NCBI GenBank assembly: GCA_012799075.1
Contig: JAAZLZ010000093.1
Span: forward strand, 1 to 13,643
Reading direction: 5' to 3'
Length of the DNA stretch: 13,643 nucleotides
Source: Bacillota bacterium
GTDB lineage: Bacteria; Bacillota; Limnochordia; JAAZLZ01
In this document: one piece after another, positions 1 through 7,831 of the stretch
Layout: each line of letters begins with the position of its first letter
Numbering within the stretch: the stretch's first letter is position 1
Notes under the pieces: model-generated
What the model was told of the DNA's origin: nothing
What the model saw: the letters and a program-made list of their open reading frames with translations, nothing else
Databases searched by the model: none
Translations under genes and position numbers: made by a program

Positions 1-139
1 AGGTCACGGCCGTACCCATGCCCACCGCGGTCTCCAGCTGCTTGGAAACCCCCAGGAAAGGGCAGATTCCTAAGAAGCGTACCAGTACGAAGTTGTTAAC
101 TAACAGTGCGCCTATGAATATGAAAAATAGATCTGACAT
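1..139 (-). CDS. rnfA: RnfA, electron transport complex membrane subunit (N-terminal fragment, cut by window edge)
   Basis: This is the first 46 codons of a membrane subunit of the Rnf ferredoxin:NAD+ oxidoreductase. It begins MSDLFFIFIGALLVNNFVLV and continues through RFLGICPFLGVSKQLETAVG, the hallmark start of RnfA and its relative NqrE. Cys26 in the GICPFLG motif matches the conserved half-membrane cysteine that, with its counterpart in RnfE, is thought to hold an iron-sulfur cluster inside the membrane. The ATG at 137-139 is preceded by AAGGAGG with 8 bases of spacing, and this site overlaps the rnfE stop codon. The start lies 14 bases after rnfE, so it belongs to the same operon. The rest of the gene, and probably rnfB, lie beyond the left edge. 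Identity rests on motif recognition over a short fragment but is distinctive. Confidence 0.9.
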   Translation of the reverse strand, partial: MSDLFFIFIGALLVNNFVLVRFLGICPFLGVSKQLETAVGMGTAVT

Positions 140-153
140 CCTCCGCCCCTCCT

Positions 154-768
154 TTAGCTGCTCTGGGAACTAGCAGCGGACTGTCGGGAAATCAAGTTCA
201 CCGCGGCCACTACGAAGCCCAGGGTAATAAATGCTCCCGGGGGCAGGACCATGATGCTCCAGGGAACAAAGCTCGCGGGCATCACCTGCATGCCAAACCA
301 GGTTCCCATGCCCAGGATTTCCCGAATACTCCCTAATGTCAGCAAGGCAACCAGAAACCCGATGCCCATGCCGAGGGCGTCGGCTATGGCTCTGTGGACA
401 GGCATCTTGGAGGCAAAAGCTTCAGCCCTCGCCAAGATGACGCAGTTGACCACAATGAGCGGGATGAATATGCCGAGCACGGCGTGGATATCGGGAAAAC
501 CCGCTTTCAAGAACAAATCGACAATGGTCACAAAGGTCGCAATGATCACCACGTAGACGGGTATGCGAACTTCCTTCGGCACTAACTTCCTGACTAGAGA
601 CACCATTGCACTAGCACAGACAAGCACGAAGGTTGTGGCAAGACCCATGGCCAACCCGTTTTGGGCCGAGGTGGTCACCGCCAATGTGGGACACATGCCG
701 ATCTGGAGCCGAAAGATGGTATTATCGTCCCAGACGCCCCTCCAAAAATCTTTCCATAGCTTAAGCAC
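154..768 (-). CDS. rnfE: RnfE, electron transport complex membrane subunit
   Basis: This 204-residue integral membrane protein is the RnfE/NqrD subunit of the Rnf complex, which moves electrons from reduced ferredoxin to NAD+ and pumps H+ or Na+. The N-terminal block IFRLQIGMCPTLAVTTSAQN is diagnostic. Hydrophobic segments lie near residues 37-59, 69-89, 95-113, 127-148 and 168-192, with a short re-entrant stretch around 22-35. Cys26 (GMCP) and Cys109 (VVNCVI) match the paired cysteines of this family that sit in the membrane near RnfA. The start codon is GTG at 766-768, chosen because it lies 6 bases after a GGGGGTGA Shine-Dalgarno and gives the family's usual N-terminus. It starts 6 bases after the rnfG stop and ends 14 bases before rnfA. 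Length is normal for the family. Confidence 0.95.
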   Translation of the reverse strand: MLKLWKDFWRGVWDDNTIFRLQIGMCPTLAVTTSAQNGLAMGLATTFVLVCASAMVSLVRKLVPKEVRIPVYVVIIATFVTIVDLFLKAGFPDIHAVLGIFIPLIVVNCVILARAEAFASKMPVHRAIADALGMGIGFLVALLTLGSIREILGMGTWFGMQVMPASFVPWSIMVLPPGAFITLGFVVAAVNLISRQSAASSQSS

Positions 769-774
769 AAACGG

Positions 775-782
775 TCACCCCC
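775..782 (-). promoter_or_regulatory. Ribosome binding site that fixes the rnfE GTG start
   Basis: On the minus strand this reads GGGGGTGA, followed by 6 bases and then the GTG start of rnfE at 766-768. Its TGA is also the stop codon of rnfG, so ribosomes finishing rnfG are placed directly on the rnfE start, which suggests translational coupling. There is no ATG near the N-terminus expected from the family. Confidence 0.7.
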
Positions 783-1371
783 TCTTCCCGTACCGTTTCA
801 TTACTTCCTGGATCGTCGTCCGTAAACCCTCGGTTACCGCCTTGGACGATACCGTAGCACCACTCACGCCATTTACGTCTTGACCTACAACAAAGGGGTC
901 CGAGACGGATTTACCCGAGAATTGCTCACGGAACGGGGCATCGGCTACTTTTGAGCCCAATCCAGGGGTCTCCTTGTGTTCCAGTATACGGATCTGGGTG
1001 AGCGTGTCTGATTTGGTATCGACCCCGGCAATGAGCCTAATTAGACCGCCATAACCCGGGTTTTCCACAATGAAGGCCAGACCCACTTCTTCCCTGTTCT
1101 TATCAAGCCCCCGATAGACTGGTATCCGCTGCTGAGTCGGAGGCGCTTCAGACAAGGTGATATCATCCTCGGGAATGGTGGTCTGGGCCTCGGGAACAAG
1201 GACCTCATAGGTCTCAGCCCCGGGAAGGACTTCCAAGATGACCAACCGTAATTCTTCCTCCTGATTCCGCTGAATATGGATATTAGCCGTTTCATAAGCC
1301 TGAGAGAGAACCAACCCCGACAACATCGCCGTCACCGTCATGACGATGACCATTCGCAGGCTCTTACCCAT
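775..1371 (-). CDS. rnfG: RnfG, covalently flavinylated subunit of the Rnf complex
   Basis: RnfG (198 residues) is a single-span membrane protein whose FMN-binding domain lies on the outer face of the cytoplasmic membrane and relays electrons within the Rnf complex. Residues 7-25 form one N-terminal membrane anchor. The remainder is a soluble FMN-binding domain. The segment around KETPGLGSKV (133-142) and the flavinylation motif SGATVSS at 170-176 are both present. By family knowledge Thr173 is the residue that carries FMN through a phosphoester bond. The ATG at 1369-1371 overlaps the end of rnfD by 8 bases, and a GGTGAAGGA-like site sits just upstream inside rnfD. Length and layout are typical. 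An ApbE-type flavin transferase would be needed and is not in the window. Confidence 0.95.
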   Translation of the reverse strand: MGKSLRMVIVMTVTAMLSGLVLSQAYETANIHIQRNQEEELRLVILEVLPGAETYEVLVPEAQTTIPEDDITLSEAPPTQQRIPVYRGLDKNREEVGLAFIVENPGYGGLIRLIAGVDTKSDTLTQIRILEHKETPGLGSKVADAPFREQFSGKSVSDPFVVGQDVNGVSGATVSSKAVTEGLRTTIQEVMKRYGKRG

Positions 1372-2293
1372 TGTCCTTCACCCCCCCATGCCCGAAAATG
1401 CGCGGCCGGGTCCAACGATTAAGGAGCGGGGTCACACCATTCATGAGCAGAATTGAGTAGGTTACCCCTTCGGGCATAGCCCCCCACAACCTGATAACCA
1501 TGAGGATCACCCCAGCGCCTATGCCAAAGAGCCATCGCCCCGCCCTCGTTATTGGGGTAGTCACCATGTCCGTTGCCATGAACAGAGCACCTAGCATCAA
1601 ACCTCCGCTGAGGAGTTGGAAAAGGGGATCTTGCCCGGCCAAGAGACTGATAACGGCCACTGTGCCTAAATAACCTGCCGGTATTCGCCAATCGATATAC
1701 TCACGATAGAGCAAGTAGAGGGCCCCTAGCAATAAGGCAAAGGCTGACGTCTCGCCGAGGGAGCCCGGCACCAGCCCCAGGTACAAGTGCCCATAGCTAT
1801 AGATGCCACCTGCCCCTTGGGCCAATGGGGTCGATGCGGAGACAGCATCAAAGGGCGCAATCCAACTGGTCATGTAAACGGGAAAAGCCGCCAATAGAAA
1901 GGCCCGTCCCACCAAAGCCGGATTGAAGGGGTTATGCCCCAAACCGCCAAAGACTTGTTTACCGACCACAATCGCCACCCCAGTCCCAAGGGCTGCCATC
2001 CATAAGGGTACGGTTGGCGGCAAGTTCAAGCCAAGGAGCAGCCCGGTAACCAGGGCGCTTCCTTCCCACAAGGTTATGGGCACTCCCCGGACCCGCTGGG
2101 CTAAGGCCTCAGCCAACATAGCCGTAATGATGCAGGTTAGGATAATGGCAACCGCCCGTCCCCGGAAAAAGAAGACTGCACTAAGTGTGGCCGGCATAAG
2201 GGCCCATACCACACTGTACATAATCATGGAAACAGAGTCTTCGTCTCGCAAATGGGGTGCTGTAGATACAATAAGCTGTGTGTTTTCGTCCAT
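1364..2293 (-). CDS. rnfD: RnfD, membrane subunit with covalent FMN site
   Basis: RnfD (309 residues) is a polytopic membrane subunit of the Rnf complex, related to NqrB, which carries covalently bound FMN in the electron path. Hydrophobic segments are seen near residues 24-42, 47-66, 78-93, 96-112, 128-143, 183-197, 206-220, 226-241 and 254-270. Conserved stretches include GGLGHNPFNPALVGRAF (116-132) and TDMVTTP (241-247). The probable FMN-bearing Thr155 lies in DAVSASTPL (149-157). The usual core is SGAT, so the two middle residues here are Ala-Ser rather than Gly-Ala, while the Thr is kept. The ATG at 2291-2293 follows rnfC by 13 bases, and its TAGGAGGG binding site overlaps the rnfC stop. 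The 3' end overlaps rnfG by 8 bases. Confidence 0.95.
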   Translation of the reverse strand: MDENTQLIVSTAPHLRDEDSVSMIMYSVVWALMPATLSAVFFFRGRAVAIILTCIITAMLAEALAQRVRGVPITLWEGSALVTGLLLGLNLPPTVPLWMAALGTGVAIVVGKQVFGGLGHNPFNPALVGRAFLLAAFPVYMTSWIAPFDAVSASTPLAQGAGGIYSYGHLYLGLVPGSLGETSAFALLLGALYLLYREYIDWRIPAGYLGTVAVISLLAGQDPLFQLLSGGLMLGALFMATDMVTTPITRAGRWLFGIGAGVILMVIRLWGAMPEGVTYSILLMNGVTPLLNRWTRPRIFGHGGVKDNG

Positions 2294-2306
2294 GCCTTCT
2301 TCCCTC

Positions 2307-3632
2307 CTACCCGGTTTGTCGTTTTAGGGCCAGGAGCTGGTGCTTGGCCAACTGGATCCAGTGCAGCAGGAAGCGTTTGGCCGGACAAACATAGGTACAG
2401 CACCCACACTCAATGCAGTCCATGGCTCCGTATTGGTCAGCTTCCTGGAGCATACCTTTCTCAGTGAAGTTCGCGATGGTAATGGGCATTAGATAGGCCG
2501 GGCAGGCGTCGACACAACGGCCGCATCGGATACAGGGCAAAGGATCATACTGCTTAGCCTCTTCCCGAGGCATGATGATGATTCCTGAGGTGCCCTTCAT
2601 CACCGGTACCTCGGTTGAATAGACGGCCATGCCCGTCATGGGCCCGCCCATAAGCACCTTCCCGGGAGTCCCCTCGTAGCCGCCCGCAAACTCGATAATG
2701 TCTTTCACTGGCGTTCCCAAACGAACTTCAACGTTCTTTGGCTCCCGAACACCAGATCCCGATACGGTGATCACCCGCTTGATCAAAGGCCAACCCTTGA
2801 TGATGGCATCTGCAACGGCAGCAGCAGTAGCCACGTTTTGGACTACTACGCCCACATCCGCGGGTAATCCCCTTGAGGGAACCTCCCGCCCAAGGAGGCT
2901 GTAAATCAATTGCTTCTCCGCCCCCTGGGGATACTTCACCTCCAGGGATTCCACCTGGAACAGATCATCCCGGGCGGCTATCTCATTGAAAGCCACCGCA
3001 GCCTCCGGTTTGTTCCGTTCCACTCCAATAATCACTTTCTTCACACCAAGAGCCTTGGCTAATGCCTTGGCTCCAAAGGCAATATCCTCCGTCCTTTCGA
3101 TCATCAGTCGATGATCAGTCGTTAGATAAGCCTCACATTCACAACCATTCAAAACCAGATACTCAATCGGCTTATCAGGCGGAGGATTGATTTTCACATG
3201 GGTGGGAAAAGCAGCTCCACCTAATCCAACGATGCCCGCTTCCTTGACAATCCCACGGATTTGCTCAGGGGTCAGGCTCTCCAGGTCGCCCTTGGGACCG
3301 ATCCCTTCCGCCCATTCGTCGCTGCCATCGTTCTCGATGACGATAGCCGTGACATCACCACCTGCCGGGTGGGGCCGGGGAGCAATCTCCACTACTTTGC
3401 CGGCCACAGAGGCATGTAAGGTGGCAGATATAAAAGAACTGCCATCGGCGATCTTTTGCCCAAGCTTGACCTCCTGACCAACCTCCACCAAGGGTTTGCT
3501 GGGGCCACCTGTATGCTGTTGCAGCGACAAGATCACCTTGCCTGGGGCAGGCATTTGCTCAATAGCCTTATCCTTTGACAATTCTTTGCCATAGCATGGG
3601 TGGATTCCACCATGAAACCTTTTCGTTACCAT
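2307..3632 (-). CDS. rnfC: RnfC, iron-sulfur/NADH-interacting subunit of the Rnf complex
   Basis: RnfC (441 residues) is the peripheral cytoplasmic subunit of the Rnf complex where NAD+ is thought to be reduced. It opens with the family signature FHGGIHP (6-12). A barrel-sandwich (biotinyl-like) region covers about 30-100. Residues 130-350 form the Nuo51-like NADH/FMN-binding domain, with GLGGAAFPTHVK at 136-147 and the GCECEAYLTTDHR block at 163-175. The C-terminus holds two 4Fe-4S motifs, with cysteines 367, 370, 373 and 377 and cysteines 406, 409, 412 and 416. The ATG at 3630-3632 fits the family N-terminus and an in-frame TAA lies four codons upstream, but no good Shine-Dalgarno is visible: AGGG is about 15 bases away. 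It lacks the long repetitive C-terminal tail of proteobacterial RnfC, as is usual in clostridia. It is the first gene of the rnf block. Confidence 0.96.
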   Translation of the reverse strand: MVTKRFHGGIHPCYGKELSKDKAIEQMPAPGKVILSLQQHTGGPSKPLVEVGQEVKLGQKIADGSSFISATLHASVAGKVVEIAPRPHPAGGDVTAIVIENDGSDEWAEGIGPKGDLESLTPEQIRGIVKEAGIVGLGGAAFPTHVKINPPPDKPIEYLVLNGCECEAYLTTDHRLMIERTEDIAFGAKALAKALGVKKVIIGVERNKPEAAVAFNEIAARDDLFQVESLEVKYPQGAEKQLIYSLLGREVPSRGLPADVGVVVQNVATAAAVADAIIKGWPLIKRVITVSGSGVREPKNVEVRLGTPVKDIIEFAGGYEGTPGKVLMGGPMTGMAVYSTEVPVMKGTSGIIIMPREEAKQYDPLPCIRCGRCVDACPAYLMPITIANFTEKGMLQEADQYGAMDCIECGCCTYVCPAKRFLLHWIQLAKHQLLALKRQTG

Positions 3633-3737
3633 CTTTTTGCCGCGTTACCCTGCACGGGCGCCAAAACGGCTCCCTCCCTTCTTCCACGATGGATGCCTCT
3701 TTGTTAATTGTTCACTATTACCCTGCCGCCTCCCCCC
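3633..3737 (-). other. argF-rnfC intergenic gap, no clear promoter or terminator
   Basis: These 105 bases are the only sizeable break between argF and the rnf genes. I see no hairpin with a T-tract that would end argF transcription. A TTAACA hexamer (5 of 6 matches to a -35 box) is present on the minus strand, but no credible -10 box follows at 16-18 bases. A purine-rich GGGAGGGAG stretch lies too far from the rnfC ATG to act as its ribosome binding site. The rnf genes could therefore be read through from the lon-ysxC-argF unit, or have a promoter I cannot recognise. Confidence 0.4.
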
Positions 3738-4730
3738 CTAACGCATCAAGGCAGCCATAATAGCCTTTTGGATGTGCAGTCGATTCTCTGCTTGCTGGAA
3801 AATGACCGATTGGGGGCCGTCCATCACCTCGGCACTGATTTCCTCCCCCCGGTGAGCCGGCAGACAATGCATCACTACCGCGTGCTTGTTCGCCTTCCGG
3901 AGGAGATCCCCATCCACCTGGTAGGCGCGAAAAGCGGCAACCCGTTTGGCTTGTTCGCTTTCCTGGCCCATGCTTGCCCATACATCAGTGTACAGCACAT
4001 CCGCACCTTCTACTGCAGCTAAGTCACTTGTCACCTCAATGTTGCCCCCGGACCTCTCAGCCAATTCCCTAGCCATTTGTACGATGGTTTCCTGGGGCAA
4101 GTACCCCTCCGGCGAAATCACTGCCACCTCAACCCCTAGTATCGCCCCCCCCAACAGCAGCGAATGGGCCATGTTGTTCCCATCACCCACATACACCAAA
4201 CGCCGACCTGCCAAGTCTCCCCATAGCTCCCAGAGGGTAAAATAATCCCCCAGGGCCTGACAGGGATGCAAAAGGTCGGTCAAGCCATTGATCACTGGAA
4301 TGGCTGCAAATCGGGCCAACTCTTCCACTTCGTCATGGCCGAAGGTGCGAATCATGATTCCGTCCAAATACCGAGATAGTACTTGGGCTGTATCACCAAT
4401 GGTCTCGCCTCGCCGCAGCTGAAGATCTTGACCGCTTAGAAACAGACCATGGCCGCCAAGCTGATAGATGCCCACTTCAAAGGACACCCTGGTACGAGTG
4501 GATGCCTTCTGAAAGATCATCCCTAAGGTCTTGCCCTTTAGGATCCGGCTTTGACTATCCCTAGGCATGTCCTTTAGAGCTTGGGCCAATCGCAGCAGAG
4601 CTTCCAACTCTTCCCGCGAGTAATCGGCCAAACTCAGGAAATCCCTTCCCTGCAACTCGGCCACAGGACCGTCAAACAGCTCCTCCAATGATACCAATCC
4701 CTTCTGTGTTGATCCCTCGTAAGACTTCAT
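3738..4730 (-). CDS. argF: Ornithine carbamoyltransferase (arginine biosynthesis)
   Basis: This 330-residue protein matches ornithine carbamoyltransferase, which joins carbamoyl phosphate and L-ornithine to give citrulline and phosphate, normally for arginine synthesis in the cytoplasm. The carbamoyl-phosphate loop STRTR is at 77-81 and HPCQ at 155-158. The ornithine-side motif DVWASMG is at 249-255 and the catalytic HCLPAHRG at 288-295. SMG together with HCLPAHRG points to this enzyme rather than aspartate carbamoyltransferase. The first 27 residues before GRDFLSL are longer than the usual 5-10, and the ATG at 4728-4730 has only a weak upstream site, so a later TTG or GTG start cannot be excluded. 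It lies 34 bases after ysxC with no terminator between, so it probably shares that transcript. A catabolic role (arcB-like) is possible, but no arc genes are near. Confidence 0.93.
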   Translation of the reverse strand: MKSYEGSTQKGLVSLEELFDGPVAELQGRDFLSLADYSREELEALLRLAQALKDMPRDSQSRILKGKTLGMIFQKASTRTRVSFEVGIYQLGGHGLFLSGQDLQLRRGETIGDTAQVLSRYLDGIMIRTFGHDEVEELARFAAIPVINGLTDLLHPCQALGDYFTLWELWGDLAGRRLVYVGDGNNMAHSLLLGGAILGVEVAVISPEGYLPQETIVQMARELAERSGGNIEVTSDLAAVEGADVLYTDVWASMGQESEQAKRVAAFRAYQVDGDLLRKANKHAVVMHCLPAHRGEEISAEVMDGPQSVIFQQAENRLHIQKAIMAALMR

Positions 4731-4764
4731 GGCAACCCGCCATATTCCTGCCGCTGGAAAAAAT

Positions 4765-5352
4765 TCAATGCCCCTTACCCGTTAGGAATTCCTCGATAAG
4801 CTGAAGCACTTCATCTTTCCCATGGCCTGTCTTGGCCGAAAAAGCGAGCACATCGTCCGCCCCGAAGGCCGTTGCCAGTTCCTGCATCCGGCCTTTCCGA
4901 TGCCCGCGGGACACCTTATCGACTTTGGTGGCTACAACCCCAAAGGGCAGCCGGTGATGATGAAGCCAGTCAGCCATTTGAACGTCATTAGCATTAGCGG
5001 AATGCCGTGCGTCAACCAGCAAGATGATGCCGGCCAACTCCCGACGGCCCGATAGATAGCCCTCAATCATCGGCCCCCATGTATCCCGGACCCGCTTCGG
5101 CACCTGGGCAAATCCATAACCAGGCAGGTCCACCAGGTAGAATTCCTCATCGACCAGGTAAAAATTAATGGTCTGGGTCCGCCCCGGGCGGGAGCTAGTC
5201 CGGGCCAAGCTCCTGCGACCCACCAAAGTATTGATCAGAGAGGACTTGCCGACGTTTGACCGGCCGACCAATGCGATCTCCGGCAGCTCATCGAGGGGAT
5301 ACTGGCTCGATTTGACGGCGCTGCAAACATAACGAGCTTCCTTAAGAACCAT
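4765..5352 (-). CDS. ysxC: Ribosome biogenesis GTP-binding protein YsxC/EngB
   Basis: YsxC (also called EngB or YihA) is a small essential GTPase that acts in late assembly of the 50S ribosomal subunit. The 195-residue product has the G motifs in order: G1 GRSNVGKS at 30-37, G2 around RPGRTQTINFY (55-65), G3 DLPGYGFA at 75-82, G4 TKVD at 142-145 and G5 SAK at 172-174. Length is typical. The ATG at 5350-5352 lies inside the end of lon, with an 11-base overlap, and is preceded by GGAGG at 6 bases' spacing, so its translation is probably coupled to lon. The lon-ysxC order is a common Firmicutes arrangement, as in Bacillus subtilis. Confidence 0.96.
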   Translation of the reverse strand: MVLKEARYVCSAVKSSQYPLDELPEIALVGRSNVGKSSLINTLVGRRSLARTSSRPGRTQTINFYLVDEEFYLVDLPGYGFAQVPKRVRDTWGPMIEGYLSGRRELAGIILLVDARHSANANDVQMADWLHHHRLPFGVVATKVDKVSRGHRKGRMQELATAFGADDVLAFSAKTGHGKDEVLQLIEEFLTGKGH

Positions 5353-7783
5353 GGCCGTCCTCCACCCAGGGGCTCTCCTGGGTGACCGATGGTGGAACGA
5401 ATCGGGGCTCTATGGGCGGTCTCTCCATCTGGGGCCAACATGCGGGCGGTGAAGGAAGCAGTACCAAATCAAGCACCTGATCCATATGCTCGACAAAGCG
5501 AAGGTCGAGGTCCTGTAGGATGTTCTCGGGGATCTCACTCACATCCTTCTTGTTTTCCCCAGGCAAGAGGACCATTTTGACACCCGACCGACGTGCCGCC
5601 AGCAGCTTCTCTTTCAGTCCTCCCACAGGCAAAACGCGGCCCCGCAGGGTGACCTCCCCAGTCATGGCCACCTGTCCCCGGACCGGACGCCCCGTCAGGG
5701 CAGAAACCAAAGCCGTCGTGATGGTGATGCCGGCGGAAGGTCCATCCTTGGGCACCGCACCTTCCGGAACGTGGACATGCACATCATAGTGTTCATAGAA
5801 ATCATCCCGGATGCCCAGTTCACTAGTTCGAGACCGGACGAAGCTTAAGGCAGCCTGAGCCGACTCCCGCATCACTTCGCCTAGTTTTCCCGTCAGGACC
5901 AGATTGCCCTTGCCGGCGACGACCGTAACCTCAACATCCATGATGTCTCCCCCAACTTCCGTATAAGCAAGACCGGTAACCACCCCTATTCTGTCCACCT
6001 GGTCCAATATGCTCTGCCGGTAGCGGGGCACCCCCAGGTACTCCGTCAAATTGTTGGCCGTAATCCGGGTCCCTTTCCTCTCTGTGGTTAGAATCTCCCG
6101 GGCAACCTTACGGCAAATTGTAGCCAGTTTGCGATCCAACTCCCGAACTCCCGACTCCCTGGTATGCTCGTTGATGATTGACCGCATGGCATCGGAGGTG
6201 ACTGTGACCCGATGACCCGCCAGAGCGTGGTTTTCCACCTGTTTGGGCCAGAGATGATGGCGGGCAATGGCCAGCTTCTCCTCTTCAGTGTACCCCGGTA
6301 TTTCAATGATCTCCATCCTGTCCTGCAAGGGCCGGGGGATGCCTCGCAAGTAGTTGGCGGTGGTTATGAAGAAGGTATGGGAAAGATCATAGGGCACCTC
6401 TAGATAATGATCGCCAAATTGACTATTCTGTTCGGGATCGAGGGCCTCCAACAGGGCTGATGCCGGATCTCCCCGCACATCCATCACCATCTTGTCCACC
6501 TCATCGAGAAGAATCAGGGGGTTGGCCGATCCCGCCTTGCGTACCGATTGGATAATCTTTCCGGGCATGGCTCCAATGTAGGTGCGTCGATGCCCCCGGA
6601 TCTCCGCTTCATCACGGACTCCCCCCAGGGAGAAGCGCACAAAATTACGGCCCATTGCTCTAGCAATCGATTTGGCCAGGGAAGTCTTCCCAACGCCAGG
6701 CGGACCCACAAAACACAGGATTGGGCCCTTAAGCTGGCCGCCCAATTGGCGGACAGCCAAGAATTCAAGGATCCGCTCCTTGACCTTCTCCAGTCCGTAG
6801 TGGTCTTCAGCTAAAATTGACTGGGCCTTATTAATGTCCAGCTGTTCCTCCGTAAAGACATTCCACGGCAGGTTGATCAGCCAATCAAGATAAGTCCTTA
6901 CTACTACCGCCTCCGCCGCCATGGGAGGCATGTTTTCCAGCCGGCCCAGCTCGTGGAGAGCCTTCTCATGGGCCTCAGGGGGCATCTCGGCCTCTTCGAT
7001 GAGCTCCCGCAATTGCTCCATCTCCGATTGCCGCCCGTCCCCCTCGCCCAATTCCCGCTGAATCACCTTTATCTGCTCCCGAAGGTAGTATTCCTTCTGG
7101 GCTTTCTCCATTTGCTGACGCACCTGCAAATGGATCTTCCTCTCCAGCCTCAGAATCTCCAACTCTTCAGCGAGAAATACGCAGACCCTAGATAGTCGTT
7201 CCTTAACAGATAATTCCTCCAACAATTCCTGGCGTTTGCTTACACTTAAGTTCAGCTGAGCGCCTATTGTATCGGCCAAACGGCCAGGCTCTTCAATGCC
7301 ATTGAGGGCAACTAGCATCTCCGTTGGGATCCGCTTGCTGAGCTTGACGTAATCCTCGAAGCGGTCAAGAGCAACCCGCATCAAGGCCTTCATCTCGCGG
7401 CTTTCTTCCATATCCTCATCCACTTGCTGGATTCGGCCTTTCATGAAGGGACCACTCTGCAACACCTTCAACAGACGGGCACGATAGAGCCCTTCCACTA
7501 GCACCCGGATCTGCCCTTCGGGCATCTTGAGGAGCTGTTTGATCTCGCAAACAGTACCTATGGTATATACATCCTTTGCATCGGGTTCTTCTATAGTGCT
7601 GTCCTTCTGGGCACAAAGGAAGATGTGCCGCTCCTGCATAACCGCCTCTTCCAAAGCTGCAACGGACTTCGGACGGCCCACATCCAAAGGTATTACCATG
7701 TAGGGAAAAACAAGGAGTCCCCGCAGGGGCAGGATGGGCAGGATGTCGACAGCCAATTCAAGGTCATCACGTTGAACAGCCAT
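5342..7783 (-). CDS. lon: ATP-dependent protease Lon (LonA type)
   Basis: LonA is the soluble hexameric ATP-dependent serine protease that removes damaged and regulatory proteins in the cytoplasm. The 813-residue product has an N-terminal LON substrate domain (about 12-205, with the ILPLRGLLVFP block) and a coiled-coil rich linker (about 205-265). The AAA+ module follows, with Walker A GPPGVGKT at 360-367 and Walker B ILLDEVDK at 424-431. The C-terminal protease domain has Ser683 in KDGPSAG and Lys726 in GGLKEK as the catalytic dyad. After the usual end near residue 775 there is a proline-rich tail of about 38 residues, so it is longer than Bacillus LonA (774) or E. coli Lon (784). The ATG at 7781-7783 follows AGGGTGAT by 5 bases. 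It has its own promoter and a 160-base leader, and overlaps ysxC. Confidence 0.97.
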   Translation of the reverse strand: MAVQRDDLELAVDILPILPLRGLLVFPYMVIPLDVGRPKSVAALEEAVMQERHIFLCAQKDSTIEEPDAKDVYTIGTVCEIKQLLKMPEGQIRVLVEGLYRARLLKVLQSGPFMKGRIQQVDEDMEESREMKALMRVALDRFEDYVKLSKRIPTEMLVALNGIEEPGRLADTIGAQLNLSVSKRQELLEELSVKERLSRVCVFLAEELEILRLERKIHLQVRQQMEKAQKEYYLREQIKVIQRELGEGDGRQSEMEQLRELIEEAEMPPEAHEKALHELGRLENMPPMAAEAVVVRTYLDWLINLPWNVFTEEQLDINKAQSILAEDHYGLEKVKERILEFLAVRQLGGQLKGPILCFVGPPGVGKTSLAKSIARAMGRNFVRFSLGGVRDEAEIRGHRRTYIGAMPGKIIQSVRKAGSANPLILLDEVDKMVMDVRGDPASALLEALDPEQNSQFGDHYLEVPYDLSHTFFITTANYLRGIPRPLQDRMEIIEIPGYTEEEKLAIARHHLWPKQVENHALAGHRVTVTSDAMRSIINEHTRESGVRELDRKLATICRKVAREILTTERKGTRITANNLTEYLGVPRYRQSILDQVDRIGVVTGLAYTEVGGDIMDVEVTVVAGKGNLVLTGKLGEVMRESAQAALSFVRSRTSELGIRDDFYEHYDVHVHVPEGAVPKDGPSAGITITTALVSALTGRPVRGQVAMTGEVTLRGRVLPVGGLKEKLLAARRSGVKMVLLPGENKKDVSEIPENILQDLDLRFVEHMDQVLDLVLLPSPPACWPQMERPPIEPRFVPPSVTQESPWVEDGHGS

Positions 7784-7795
7784 ACACCATCACCC

Positions 7796-7831
7796 TAAAA
7801 ACAAATTCGTCAGGGCATCTACGACCTGACG
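7796..7831 (-). promoter_or_regulatory. Terminator-like hairpin in the lon leader (possible attenuator)
   Basis: On the minus strand, perfect 7-base arms (CGTCAGG and CCTGACG) enclose a 10-base loop and are followed by AATTTGTTTTTA, the layout of an intrinsic terminator. It lies inside the lon leader, 25 bases before the ATG. The upstream arm can also pair differently: bases 7821-7836 can fold into a 6-base stem with one mismatch and a 4-base loop, which would break the terminator stem. A further small hairpin (CCCG/CGGG, 7839-7855) lies just upstream. This looks like a possible transcription attenuator or thermosensitive leader, but no known regulator site is recognised. It could also be a weak residual terminator. 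Confidence 0.4.
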
